A DNA stretch of 7,324 bases, taken from the NCBI GenBank assembly GCA_019410105.1, contig DXTB01000035.1, positions 1 to 7,324 of the forward strand, written 5' to 3'. Origin of the DNA: Clostridiales bacterium. Lineage in GTDB: Bacteria; Bacillota_A; Clostridia; Oscillospirales; Oscillospiraceae. Positions 1 through 6,250 of the stretch are shown here, in pieces; position 1 is the stretch's first letter; each line of letters opens with the position of its first letter. The translations under genes and the position numbers were made by a program. Under the pieces are notes generated by a model. It made no database searches. It saw only the letters and a list, made by a program, of their open reading frames with translations, and had not been told where the DNA came from.

Positions 1-29
1 CCCTGTGGGCGTCCTTTTCAAGTTGGCTG

Positions 30-308
30 TTAGCCCTGCTCGCGCATACGGGCGAAGCAGTCGCTGCAGTACACGGGACGGTCGGACTTGGGCTCGAAGG
101 GCACCTTGGCCTCGCCGCCGCAGGCAGCGCAGGTAGCGGTGAAATACTCGCGGGGGCCACGGGAAGCGGCCTTGCGGGCATCACGGCAGGCCTTGCAGCG
201 CTGGGGCTCGTTCTGGAAGCCGCGCTCGGCGTAGAACTCCTGCTCACCGGCGGTGAACACGAACTCCTGGCCACATTCCTTACATACCAGAGTCTTGTCT
301 TCGTACAT
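30..308 (-). CDS. Small double zinc-ribbon protein (CxxC-x17-CxxC type)
   Basis: This 92-residue protein carries four CxxC pairs: C9/C12, C38/C41, C60/C63 and C81/C84. They make two putative zinc-binding modules. The first has 25 residues between its pairs and resembles the 'probable zinc-ribbon' (zf-trcl) family. The second has exactly 17 residues between its pairs, matching the CxxC-x17-CxxC domain with its typical end, PVYCSDCF. No catalytic residues or membrane segments are visible. The function is unknown; a role in nucleic-acid or protein binding is only a guess. The ATG at 306-308 has a GAGAGGG ribosome binding site about six bases upstream. The gene starts 71 bases after the sigma-factor stop, with no clear terminator or promoter between them, so it is probably co-transcribed with that gene. 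The stop is TAA at 30-32. I am confident it is a real gene, but its job is open. Confidence 0.85.
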   Translation of the reverse strand: MYEDKTLVCKECGQEFVFTAGEQEFYAERGFQNEPQRCKACRDARKAASRGPREYFTATCAACGGEAKVPFEPKSDRPVYCSDCFARMREQG

Positions 309-379
309 GATTTTACCCTCTCTTTGCTTTGTTGCCCAGGTCCGGATGATCCGATTGTGCTGGGTCAGTAATATTGCGT

Positions 380-1015
380 TCAGCTTACGCTGACATCGCC
401 AGATGAAGATTGCTGTGCCAACTTGCGCCGAATGCGCTGGACAGCGTTGTCCACCGATTTCGGGGACTTGTTTACCTCGGCTGCGATTTCAGAATAGGAC
501 AGACCGTTCAGATACAACCGAAGTACGCTTGCTTCGAAACCGGACAATTGGCCCATCAGTGTTTCCATTCGCTCCCGGAAGGACTCCCGGCTGAGAAATA
601 TCTCCTCCGGGTCTTCCACCTGCCGGCCTGGCGCATGGTAGGCAAACCGATCTCCGTTCCCGCTAAAAAGAGGGGTTTCGAACGAGACTGAGTTGTTCAG
701 CGGTGTGTGCTTATCTCTCGCTGCTGCTTTTATCACAGAGAACAGGCGGTTCTTAATACAGACCTCCGCATAAGTGCGAAATACAGCCGCTTTGGAGGAG
801 TCATACTCTCGGATCGCGGCTAACAGGCCGACCATACCCTCCTGAATCAGATCCTCACTGTCGCCGCCCGCCAGAAAATAGGGGCGTGCGCACATCCGCA
901 CCAAGCGGTTATAGCGCATGACCAGACGCTCTTCCGCCACACGGTCGCCGGAGGCGGCCAAACGGCACAGCGTTTCGTCCGTGAGTTCCTGGGAAGGAAT
1001 ATGATCTGGTTTCAT
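380..1015 (-). CDS. sigH: RNA polymerase sigma-70 family factor, SigH (Spo0H)-like
   Basis: This 211-residue alternative sigma factor directs RNA polymerase to a specific promoter set. Region 2 is clear: ARPYFLAGGDSEDLIQEGMVGL (residues 43-64) closely parallels the corresponding segment of Bacillus SigH, followed by the region 2.3-2.4 helix around FRTYAEVCIKNRLFSVIK (79-96) and the RDKHTPLN segment. Region 4.2 carries a helix-turn-helix at about 171-198 (LSYSEIAAEVNKSPKSVDNA). Length is close to Bacillus SigH (about 218). In Bacillus this factor controls entry into sporulation and stationary phase; the same role here is inferred. The ATG at 1013-1015 sits six bases from an AAGGAGA ribosome binding site. 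It has its own consensus promoter. Its position beside glmM differs from the Bacillus location near secE and the ribosomal genes, so it could be a SigH paralogue. The C-terminal tail after the helix-turn-helix is serine-rich. Confidence 0.88.
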   Translation of the reverse strand: MKPDHIPSQELTDETLCRLAASGDRVAEERLVMRYNRLVRMCARPYFLAGGDSEDLIQEGMVGLLAAIREYDSSKAAVFRTYAEVCIKNRLFSVIKAAARDKHTPLNNSVSFETPLFSGNGDRFAYHAPGRQVEDPEEIFLSRESFRERMETLMGQLSGFEASVLRLYLNGLSYSEIAAEVNKSPKSVDNAVQRIRRKLAQQSSSGDVSVS

Positions 1016-1021
1016 ACCGGT

Positions 1022-1028
1022 TCTCCTT
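1022..1028 (-). promoter_or_regulatory. Ribosome binding site of the SigH-like gene
   Basis: AAGGAGA lies six bases before the ATG at 1013-1015. The -10 box of the promoter ends only 17 bases before the ATG. The predicted transcript therefore begins at or just before this site, leaving almost no leader. Confidence 0.8.
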
Positions 1029-1032
1029 ATAC

Positions 1033-1062
1033 ATTATACGCGGATAATTCTGGATTTGTCAA
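1033..1062 (-). promoter_or_regulatory. Sigma-A promoter for the SigH-like gene
   Basis: On the minus strand a perfect -35 box TTGACA (1057-1062) is separated by 18 bases from a perfect -10 box TATAAT (1033-1038). It lies in the 69-base gap between glmM and the sigma-factor gene. The upstream side is AT-rich and holds a 12-base palindrome (1065-1076). This is the best-matching promoter in the window and implies a vegetative, probably strong start, unless something bound at the palindrome regulates it. Confidence 0.85.
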
Positions 1063-1064
1063 GC

Positions 1065-1076
1065 TTTTGCGCAAAA
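1065..1076. repeat. 12-base perfect palindrome next to the -35 box
   Basis: TTTTGCGCAAAA is a perfect inverted repeat two bases upstream of the TTGACA box of the sigma-factor promoter and eight bases after the glmM stop. It could be an operator or an UP-element-like AT stretch. It is too short, and lacks a proper T-tract, to be called the glmM terminator. Confidence 0.5.
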
Positions 1077-1084
1077 ATTTCCCG

Positions 1085-2443
1085 TTAAGATCCATGATTT
1101 TTTATTACATTTGCCAAAAGCTCCGCCGTCTCCCGCGCTACAGGCTCGGTCTGAGCCTCCACCATCACGCGAATGAGAGCCTCAGTCCCGGAGGGGCGCA
1201 CCAGAACACGACCGTTTCCGGCCAGCTTTTCCTCCTGCTCCGCCACGGCGCTCTGAAGCGCAGGGGCCGACAGGACAGCCTCCTTCTTTGCCTTATCGGC
1301 CACCGGCACATTGATGAGCACCTGGGGATAGCGTTTGCACTCCCCTACCAGCTCGGAGGCCTTCTTGCCGGAGCGGCAGAGCAGATCCAGGAATTGTAGC
1401 GCGGTGAGCTGGCCGTCTCCGGTGGTGGCGTAACGCCGGAAAATCGTGTGCCCCGACTGCTCGCCCCCGATGACATAGCCGCACTCCTCCATCTTCTCCA
1501 GCACGTTGCGGTCGCCCACGCTGGTGCAGAACAGCCCAATGCCGTGCTCCTTGCAGAAACGGTGCAAGCCCAGATTGCTCATAACGGTGCCCACAATAGC
1601 TCCGCCGACCAGTTCCCCCGCCTCTTTCAGCGCCAGCCCACAGGCTGCGATCACCTGGTCGCCGTCGATCTCCTCTCCTGCCTCGTCCACCATCAGGCAG
1701 CGGTCCGCGTCGCCGTCAAAGGCGATGCCCAGATCATACCCGCCCGCCTTCACCATGGCTTTCAACTGATCCAGGTGGGTGGAGCCGCAGCCGTTATTGA
1801 TGTTGACGCCGTCGGGATCGGCGTGAATCACGTCGGTGTGCAGGTCGGGGAACCGGTCAAACAGCCGGGCCGCAGTGGCAGAGGCCGCGCCGTTGGCACA
1901 GTCCACCAGAATATGCAGCCCCGCCAGCTCGGAGCCAATGGTGGACACCAAGTGGTCGATATAATCCTGGGACTCCTTCTCATCGGCGTAAATCACCCGA
2001 CCGATCTCCCCGCCGGTCTTGAGGGGCACGGCGATATCGTTCAGCAAAATTTCCTCAATCTTCCCCTCCAGCTCGTCGGAGAGCTTGAAGCCCTGGCCGT
2101 TGAAAATTTTGATTCCGTTGTGCTCAAAGGGGTTGTGGGAGGCGGAAATCACGATGCCCGCATCCGCCTTGGTGTCCACGGTGATCCACGCCACGGCGGG
2201 CGTGGGGATCACGCCCAGGTGGAGCACATCCGCCCCCGCGGAGCACAGCCCCGCAATCAGCGCCCCCTCCAGCAGATCCGAGGAGATGCGGGTATCCTTT
2301 CCGATGGTGAATCGAGGCTGTCCGCCTCCCTTCTCCCGGGTCATCACCTGCGCGGCGGCCATGCCCACCCGGAAGGCCAGCATGGCGTCCAGTCCGTCGT
2401 TGACGACACCGCGGATGCCGTCGGTTCCAAATAATTTACCCAT
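1085..2443 (-). CDS. glmM: Phosphoglucosamine mutase
   Basis: GlmM interconverts glucosamine-6-phosphate and glucosamine-1-phosphate in the cytoplasm, the step before GlmU on the way to UDP-GlcNAc, peptidoglycan and teichoic acids. The 452-residue product matches the usual family length (about 445-450). It opens with the hallmark MGKLFGTDGIRG. The active-site phosphoserine is S102 in ISASHNP (99-105). The magnesium loop is DGDADR (243-248), the sugar-binding loop GGEQSGH (326-332), and the phosphate-binding loop RPSGTEALIRV (416-426). The ATG at 2441-2443 is preferred because it precedes the conserved N-terminus and has an AGGTGG ribosome binding site about ten bases upstream; an upstream in-frame start would add six non-conserved residues. 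It follows the small membrane protein gene by 23 bases, so it is likely the last gene of the ruv operon. It is not next to cdaA-cdaR, its common Firmicutes neighbours, at least within this window. Confidence 0.97.
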   Translation of the reverse strand: MGKLFGTDGIRGVVNDGLDAMLAFRVGMAAAQVMTREKGGGQPRFTIGKDTRISSDLLEGALIAGLCSAGADVLHLGVIPTPAVAWITVDTKADAGIVISASHNPFEHNGIKIFNGQGFKLSDELEGKIEEILLNDIAVPLKTGGEIGRVIYADEKESQDYIDHLVSTIGSELAGLHILVDCANGAASATAARLFDRFPDLHTDVIHADPDGVNINNGCGSTHLDQLKAMVKAGGYDLGIAFDGDADRCLMVDEAGEEIDGDQVIAACGLALKEAGELVGGAIVGTVMSNLGLHRFCKEHGIGLFCTSVGDRNVLEKMEECGYVIGGEQSGHTIFRRYATTGDGQLTALQFLDLLCRSGKKASELVGECKRYPQVLINVPVADKAKKEAVLSAPALQSAVAEQEEKLAGNGRVLVRPSGTEALIRVMVEAQTEPVARETAELLANVIKNHGS

Positions 2444-2466
2444 ATTCGATAGCCACCTCATTCTTA

Positions 2467-2931
2467 TCAGTTCAGTCGATCGTCATTCGCTTGGTCATAC
2501 TCTCCCTCCAGCGGCGTTTTCTTCCGCCGCACCGCCTGTTTCACCGGCCTGGAGAACAGGGCGGACAACAGCCCCACCACCAAAACGGCGAGGAGGTTAG
2601 CCTCCACCGGCTCCATAAGCATATCGGCCACCCAAAAGGCAAAGACGGTGCACAGGGCGTCCAGCGGGATGTAGAGGAGATTGGCCAGACGGGGACTGGC
2701 CCAGCCGAGCTTGACCAGCGCCTTGGTCAGGCCAGCGGTGAACAGCTCCAGGGGCAGGCCGAGCACCGCCTCCACCAGAACATAGAGCACCAGCCAGCCG
2801 AAGGAGTCGCAGCGGACGCCCAGCAGATGCAGCAGCCCGGCGTCCACCAGCACAATTACCGCCATAACGCCCAGAACGAGCGCCGCGATTACACCGCCGC
2901 CCAGGATGGGAACCAGGGGGTTCTTTTTCAC
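2467..2931 (-). CDS. Small integral membrane protein, possibly YrvL family
   Basis: The 154-residue product has about four hydrophobic membrane segments (roughly residues 7-36, 45-66, 84-106 and 112-127). A charged cytoplasmic-looking tail follows (RRKKTPLEGEYDQANDD). Acidic and proline residues inside or beside the segments (E54, D91, D103, E107) and the overall layout recall the YrvL family. In Bacillus, YrvL modulates SigM-dependent expression of a lipoteichoic acid synthase. I recall this similarity from pattern and could not test it. The start is GTG (2929-2931), with a GGGGGAG ribosome binding site about four bases upstream, only 11 bases after the ruvB stop, so translation is probably coupled to ruvB. 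It ends with tandem stops TGA TAA, 23 bases before glmM. No enzyme motif or signal peptide cleavage site is evident. If it is not YrvL, it is an uncharacterised membrane protein. Confidence 0.78.
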   Translation of the reverse strand: MKKNPLVPILGGGVIAALVLGVMAVIVLVDAGLLHLLGVRCDSFGWLVLYVLVEAVLGLPLELFTAGLTKALVKLGWASPRLANLLYIPLDALCTVFAFWVADMLMEPVEANLLAVLVVGLLSALFSRPVKQAVRRKKTPLEGEYDQANDDRLN

Positions 2932-2942
2932 CCAGCTCCCCC

Positions 2943-4001
2943 CTACAGCGAGAGCTGCTCCAGTCCGCAGGCCCCGCCGGGCACGGTCAGGCCCAAGTGC
3001 TCGTAGGCCCGACGGGTGACACAGCGCCCGCGGGGGGTGCGGGTGAGAAAACCCATCTGCATCAGATAGGGCTCATAGACGTCCTCGAGGGTAATTGCCT
3101 CCTCATTGATGGTAGCCGCCAGGGTCTCCAGGCCCACCGGGCCGCCGCCGTAGTGCTCAATGATGCTGGCGAGCATCCGCCGGTCGACGGCGTCCAGCCC
3201 CAGGTGGTCCACCTCCAGTGCCGTGAGCGCCTGGTCTGCCACCGGACGGGTAATCACACCCCCGGCCTTCACCTGGGCAAAGTCCCGCACCCGGCGCAGC
3301 ATTCGGTTGGCGATGCGGGGCGTGCCGCGGCTGCGGTGGGCGATCTCCATTGCGCCGTCCGACTCTATGGGAACGTCCAGCAGGCCGGCCGACCGGGTGA
3401 CAATCTGCGCCAGCTCCTCCGGTGTGTAGAGCTCCAGGCGCAGGGTCACGCCGAAGCGGTCCCGCAGGGGTGCGGAGAGCTGCCCTGCCCGGGTGGTAGC
3501 GCCGATCAGGGTGAAGCGGGGCAGATCCAGCCGGATGGAGTTGGCCGAGGGCCCCTTGCCGATGATGATGTCGATGGCGAAGTCCTCCATGGCCGGGTAT
3601 AAAATCTCCTCCACCGAGCGGTTGAGCCGGTGAATCTCGTCTACAAAGAGGATGTCGTTCTCCGCCAGATTGGTGAGCAGCGCGGCCAGATCGCCGGGCT
3701 TCTCAATGGCGGGGCCGGAGGTGATGCGGATATTGACCCCCATCTCGTTGGCAATGATGCCGCTGAGGGTGGTTTTGCCCAGGCCGGGCGGGCCGTGAAG
3801 CAGAACGTGGTCCAGGGGCTCGCCCCGCATTTTGGCGGCCTGGATAAAGACCTCCAGGTTGCCCTTGGCCTTCTCCTGCCCGATATACTCCCGCAGGGTC
3901 TTGGGGCGCAGGGAACCCTCGTTCTCGTCATCCCGCGTCAGCGATGTGGTGACGAGCGGCTCCTGGGTCTCAAACCCGGTATCGGAAAAGTCAATGCTCA
4001 A
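2943..4001 (-). CDS. ruvB: Holliday junction branch-migration helicase RuvB
   Basis: RuvB is the AAA+ motor that, loaded by RuvA, drives branch migration of Holliday junctions. The 352-residue product is of normal length. It shows Walker A GPPGLGKT (70-77), Walker B DEIH (121-124), sensor 1 GATTRAG (167-173), the LRDRFG segment containing the arginine finger (179-184), sensor 2 around [16 protein letters not shown] (225-240), and a C-terminal winged helix with [18 protein letters not shown] (320-337). The start is TTG at 3999-4001: an in-frame TGA lies only two codons upstream (4008-4010), an AGGAAG ribosome binding site fits (4011-4016), and no ATG occurs before the conserved [12 protein letters not shown]. 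It follows ruvA after an unusually long 78-base gap for this operon, which contains a hairpin. The stop is TAG at 2943-2945. Confidence 0.97.
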   Translation of the reverse strand: MSIDFSDTGFETQEPLVTTSLTRDDENEGSLRPKTLREYIGQEKAKGNLEVFIQAAKMRGEPLDHVLLHGPPGLGKTTLSGIIANEMGVNIRITSGPAIEKPGDLAALLTNLAENDILFVDEIHRLNRSVEEILYPAMEDFAIDIIIGKGPSANSIRLDLPRFTLIGATTRAGQLSAPLRDRFGVTLRLELYTPEELAQIVTRSAGLLDVPIESDGAMEIAHRSRGTPRIANRMLRRVRDFAQVKAGGVITRPVADQALTALEVDHLGLDAVDRRMLASIIEHYGGGPVGLETLAATINEEAITLEDVYEPYLMQMGFLTRTPRGRCVTRRAYEHLGLTVPGGACGLEQLSL

Positions 4002-4010
4002 GTATGTTCA

Positions 4011-4016
4011 CTTCCT
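4011..4016 (-). promoter_or_regulatory. Ribosome binding site fixing the TTG start of ruvB
   Basis: AGGAAG ends nine bases before the TTG at 3999-4001. Together with the in-frame stop at 4008-4010 it leaves TTG as the only plausible start for ruvB. Confidence 0.7.
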
Positions 4017-4040
4017 CATTCTGACGTAGATGCGTGCAAT

Positions 4041-4070
4041 AAAAATGAACCGCTCCCCAAGCGCATTTTT
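4041..4070. other. Hairpin between ruvA and ruvB
   Basis: On the plus strand AAAAATG (4041-4047) pairs with CATTTTT (4064-4070) and, inside, CGCT (4051-4054) pairs with AGCG (4060-4063). The loop is CCCCA, with a three-base bulge at 4048-4050. Being A-rich on one side and T-rich on the other, it looks terminator-like in both directions, though the inner stem is only four base pairs. It may act as an attenuator or RNA processing site that lowers ruvB expression relative to ruvCA. Confidence 0.45.
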
Positions 4071-4079
4071 AGCCCGACG

Positions 4080-4685
4080 TTAATTCTTGACCATCCTTTT
4101 CAGCGCCTGCTTGATGATCTCCTCCAGGGCAAGGCCGTCCACGTCAATGCCCTTGAGAGCTGCGGCAATCTCGCTCTGGCTGTAGCCCAGCACTGCCAGG
4201 GCGGCAGCGGCCTCGCTGGACTTGTTCTCCGGGATTACCGTGACGCCGGTGCCGCCATAGCTCTCGCCTCCGGGGGCGATCTGTCCCTTGGCCAGCTTGT
4301 CTTTCAACTCCAGGATGATACGCTGGGCGATTTTTTTCCCGATGCCCTGGGCCACCGTCAGGGCCTTTTCGTCCCCGGTGATGATGCTCATGGCCAGGGA
4401 CTCGGGTGTGGCCGCAGACAGGATGGAGAGCGCAGCCTTGGGCCCCACACCGGACACCGAGGTGAGGAGCTGGAAGCAGTTGAGCTCATTCTCCGTGGAA
4501 AAGCCGAACAGCTCCATGGCGTCCTCACGGACATTCAGGTGGGTATAGAGCTTGGCCGGCTTCCCCTTTTGCAGATGGGACAGGGTGTTGTTGGTGGTGC
4601 GGCAGGCATAGCCCACCCCGCCGCAGTCGATGACCGCCAGAAAGGGGGCCATGTGAGCCACCACGCCGTTCAGATAATAAAACAT
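4080..4685 (-). CDS. ruvA: Holliday junction DNA-binding protein RuvA
   Basis: RuvA tetramers bind the four-way junction and load RuvB. The 201-residue product has the full three-domain layout. An N-terminal OB-fold begins MFYYLNGVV and runs to about residue 62, including YTHLNVREDAMELFGF. Two helix-hairpin-helix motifs follow: SVSGVGPKAAL (76-86) and AQGIGKKIAQRI (112-123). After a flexible linker (about 135-155), C-terminal domain III, which contacts RuvB, includes LAVLGYSQSEIAAAL (163-177). The ATG at 4683-4685 lies 14 bases after the ruvC stop. Its AGGAG ribosome binding site (4697-4701) overlaps the ruvC TAG stop codon, so translational coupling with ruvC is likely. The stop is TAA at 4080-4082. 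Confidence 0.97.
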   Translation of the reverse strand: MFYYLNGVVAHMAPFLAVIDCGGVGYACRTTNNTLSHLQKGKPAKLYTHLNVREDAMELFGFSTENELNCFQLLTSVSGVGPKAALSILSAATPESLAMSIITGDEKALTVAQGIGKKIAQRIILELKDKLAKGQIAPGGESYGGTGVTVIPENKSSEAAAALAVLGYSQSEIAAALKGIDVDGLALEEIIKQALKRMVKN

Positions 4686-4699
4686 TGTTTTTGCTTCTC

Positions 4700-5239
4700 C
4701 TAACGCACTTGTTTCCGCACCTCATAGCGCCCGCTGCCCGGGCGGGCCGCGTCGGGGCTCTGAAGGCGGGAGGTAAACGAGCGGGCGTGGCACAGGGCGA
4801 TGGCCACCGCGTCGGCGGCGTCGTCCGGCTTAGGAACGGCGCTCAAATTCAGCAGACGGCGGGTCATATCCATGACCTGCCGCTTCTCCGCCTTTCCGTA
4901 GCCCACCACCGCCTGCTTGACCTGGCTGGGGGTATACTCAAAGATGGGCACCCCCCGGCGCTCCGCCGCCAGCAGGAGAACTCCCCTGGCCTGGGCCACG
5001 CCGATGCCCGTAGTGATATTGTTGTTGAAAAACAGCTCCTCCACTGCCATGGCCTGGGGCTGGAATTGGGCCAGCAACAGGTCCATATCGTCGGCGATCT
5101 GCCGCAGACGTGCGGGCAGGGGCTCCCCTGCCGGTGTGGTAATTGCGCCGCACTGCACCAGGCGCTGACGGCCACGATCGGCCTCCACCAGCCCAAAGCC
5201 CACAATGGCAAAGCCGGGGTCTATGCCTAAAATCAGCAT
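4700..5239 (-). CDS. ruvC: Holliday junction resolvase RuvC
   Basis: RuvC is the dimeric endonuclease that nicks the RuvAB-bound Holliday junction symmetrically. The 179-residue product (E. coli 173) carries the acidic catalytic set of the RNase H-like fold: D7 in MLILGIDPGF, E67 in AVEELFFNNN, and D140 and D143 in PDDAADAVAIALCH. The FFNNN segment holds the aromatic that contacts the junction. A short basic, proline-rich tail (155-179) follows the conserved core. The ATG at 5237-5239 fits the conserved N-terminus exactly. An AGGAGG lies about 13 bases upstream, a slightly long spacing. It is the first gene of the ruv cluster, with its own promoter. No GAAC-N4-GTTC LexA-type box is visible before it, so SOS control is not evident here. 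Confidence 0.97.
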   Translation of the reverse strand: MLILGIDPGFAIVGFGLVEADRGRQRLVQCGAITTPAGEPLPARLRQIADDMDLLLAQFQPQAMAVEELFFNNNITTGIGVAQARGVLLLAAERRGVPIFEYTPSQVKQAVVGYGKAEKRQVMDMTRRLLNLSAVPKPDDAADAVAIALCHARSFTSRLQSPDAARPGSGRYEVRKQVR

Positions 5240-5274
5240 GGTATCCGTTCCCCTCCTGAGTCCATACGAAATTT

Positions 5275-5303
5275 ATTTTACCACGGCGGGCACGGCGGCG
5301 CAA
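5275..5303 (-). promoter_or_regulatory. Promoter for the ruvC-ruvA-ruvB-glmM cluster
   Basis: On the minus strand -35 TTGCGC (5298-5303; three of six match consensus) is separated by 17 bases from -10 TAAAAT (5275-5280; five of six). The -10 region is the only AT-rich patch in this gap. It is placed correctly between the xerD terminator and the ruvC ribosome binding site. The weak -35 box suggests modest strength. Confidence 0.6.
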
Positions 5304-5306
5304 GCC

Positions 5307-5342
5307 GAAAAACGGGCCGCGGCGCAGCGCGCCGCGGCCCGT
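5307..5342 (-). terminator. Rho-independent terminator after xerD
   Basis: A perfect 14-base-pair, almost pure G+C stem (5312-5325 with 5329-5342) closes a three-base loop. On the minus strand a run of five T follows (5308-5312, the first T being part of the stem base). The hairpin starts three bases after the xerD stop. It separates spoIIM-xerD from the ruv genes. Confidence 0.9.
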
Positions 5343-5345
5343 CAG

Positions 5346-6224
5346 TCAGGCTCTCGGGTGGGCTTTGTTGTAGACATCCTTCAGCTTCTGGTTGACCAAC
5401 TGGGCATAGATCTGGGTGGACGAAATGTCCGCGTGTCCCAGCATCTCCTGGATGGAGTGGAGATCCGCGCCGTTTTCCAGCAGATGGGCGGCAAAGGAGT
5501 GGCGCAGGGTGTGAGGGGTGATTTCTGTCTGAATTCCGGCCTTCTCCTGATAGTGCTTGATGATCTTCCAAAAGCCTTGGCGGCTCATGCGCTCCCCGCT
5601 CATATTCACGAACAGGGCGCGTTCCTGCGGGTGCTCCAGCATCTGGGGCCGCACGTGCTCTATGTAGTCCTGAAGCGCCCGGACAGCCGCCGGGTAGAGG
5701 GGGATCATCCGCTCCTTTCCCCGGCCGGAACAGCGGATAAAGCCGGCGGACAGGTTGACATTTTCCAGATCCAGACCAATCAGTTCAGAGACGCGGATAC
5801 CCGTGGCATAAAGCAGCTCCAGCATGGCCCGATCGCGGCAGCCCTTGGCATCCGAGGCATCCGGCTGCTCCAGAAAGAGTTCCACCTCCTTGGAGGTAAG
5901 GATGTGGGGCAGCTTCCGCTCTACCTTCGCCGGGGCCAGCCCCCTGGCCGGATTGACGGACACCCTGCCCTCCGCGATCAGATAGCTGTAGAAAGACTTC
6001 AGAGAGGCCAGCGACCGGGTTACCGTGGCCGCCGACTTACCCTTGGCCGACAAAAATCTCGTATAAGACTCCACATCCTTCTGTGCGGCCTGCTCCGGCG
6101 GAACCCCCTCCCCTTCCAGCCAGTGGAGATACTGGGTCACATCCCGCAGATAGGAGCTCAACGTGTTGGCGGAGGCCCGCTTTTCCTCTGTCAAATAGTG
6201 CGCATAACCTGATTGATAATCCAT
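5346..6224 (-). CDS. xerD: Site-specific tyrosine recombinase XerD
   Basis: XerD-type recombinases, usually with XerC, act at the chromosomal dif site to resolve chromosome dimers into monomers at division. The 292-residue product has the usual Xer length (about 295-300). The N-terminal SAM-like core-binding domain (about 1-95) starts with YLTEEKRASANTLSSYLRDV. The catalytic domain has the complete set: R144 (TGIRVSEL), K170 (GRGKERMIPL), H238 and R241 (PHTLRHSFAAHLL), H264 (LGHADISST) and nucleophile Y273 (TQIYAQL). The ATG at 6222-6224 is chosen because the family N-terminus begins there and a GAAGGTG ribosome binding site lies upstream (about 6232-6238). The reading frame happens to stay open further upstream, but that part overlaps spoIIM and has no Xer character. 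It follows spoIIM by 26 bases and ends at a strong terminator. The assignment as XerD rather than XerC rests on similarity and on spoIIM proximity, as in Bacillus. Confidence 0.94.
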   Translation of the reverse strand: MDYQSGYAHYLTEEKRASANTLSSYLRDVTQYLHWLEGEGVPPEQAAQKDVESYTRFLSAKGKSAATVTRSLASLKSFYSYLIAEGRVSVNPARGLAPAKVERKLPHILTSKEVELFLEQPDASDAKGCRDRAMLELLYATGIRVSELIGLDLENVNLSAGFIRCSGRGKERMIPLYPAAVRALQDYIEHVRPQMLEHPQERALFVNMSGERMSRQGFWKIIKHYQEKAGIQTEITPHTLRHSFAAHLLENGADLHSIQEMLGHADISSTQIYAQLVNQKLKDVYNKAHPRA

Positions 6225-6250
6225 CCGTCCAACACCTTCTCGCAGTATCT

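Noticed and set aside
335..364. Possible terminator between the SigH-like gene and the zinc-ribbon gene
   Set aside because: Outer CCCAG/CTGGG and inner CGGA/TCCG stems are separated by a large internal loop and no T-run follows, so it is not a convincing terminator.
1077..1084. Terminator right after glmM
   Set aside because: The only hairpin nearby is the short TTTTGCGCAAAA palindrome, without a GC-rich stem or following T-run, so read-through into the sigma-factor gene is possible.
1448..2434. Long plus-strand open frame opposite glmM
   Set aside because: It mirrors the GlmM frame in GC-rich DNA. Its translation is low-complexity (H, V, G, Q rich) with no recognisable domain, and the minus-strand protein is unmistakable.
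3630..4703. Long plus-strand open frame opposite ruvB and ruvA
   Set aside because: It spans two well-supported minus-strand genes and the gap between them, has no family features, and is explained as a codon-bias shadow.
5240..5306. LexA/SOS box controlling ruvCAB
   Set aside because: No GAAC-N4-GTTC palindrome is present in the ruvC upstream region. A half match near ruvB (GAAC at about 4006-4009) lacks the second arm.
5205..6212. Long plus-strand open frame opposite xerD
   Set aside because: It crosses the xerD terminator and the ruvC promoter and mirrors the XerD codons; no domain is visible.
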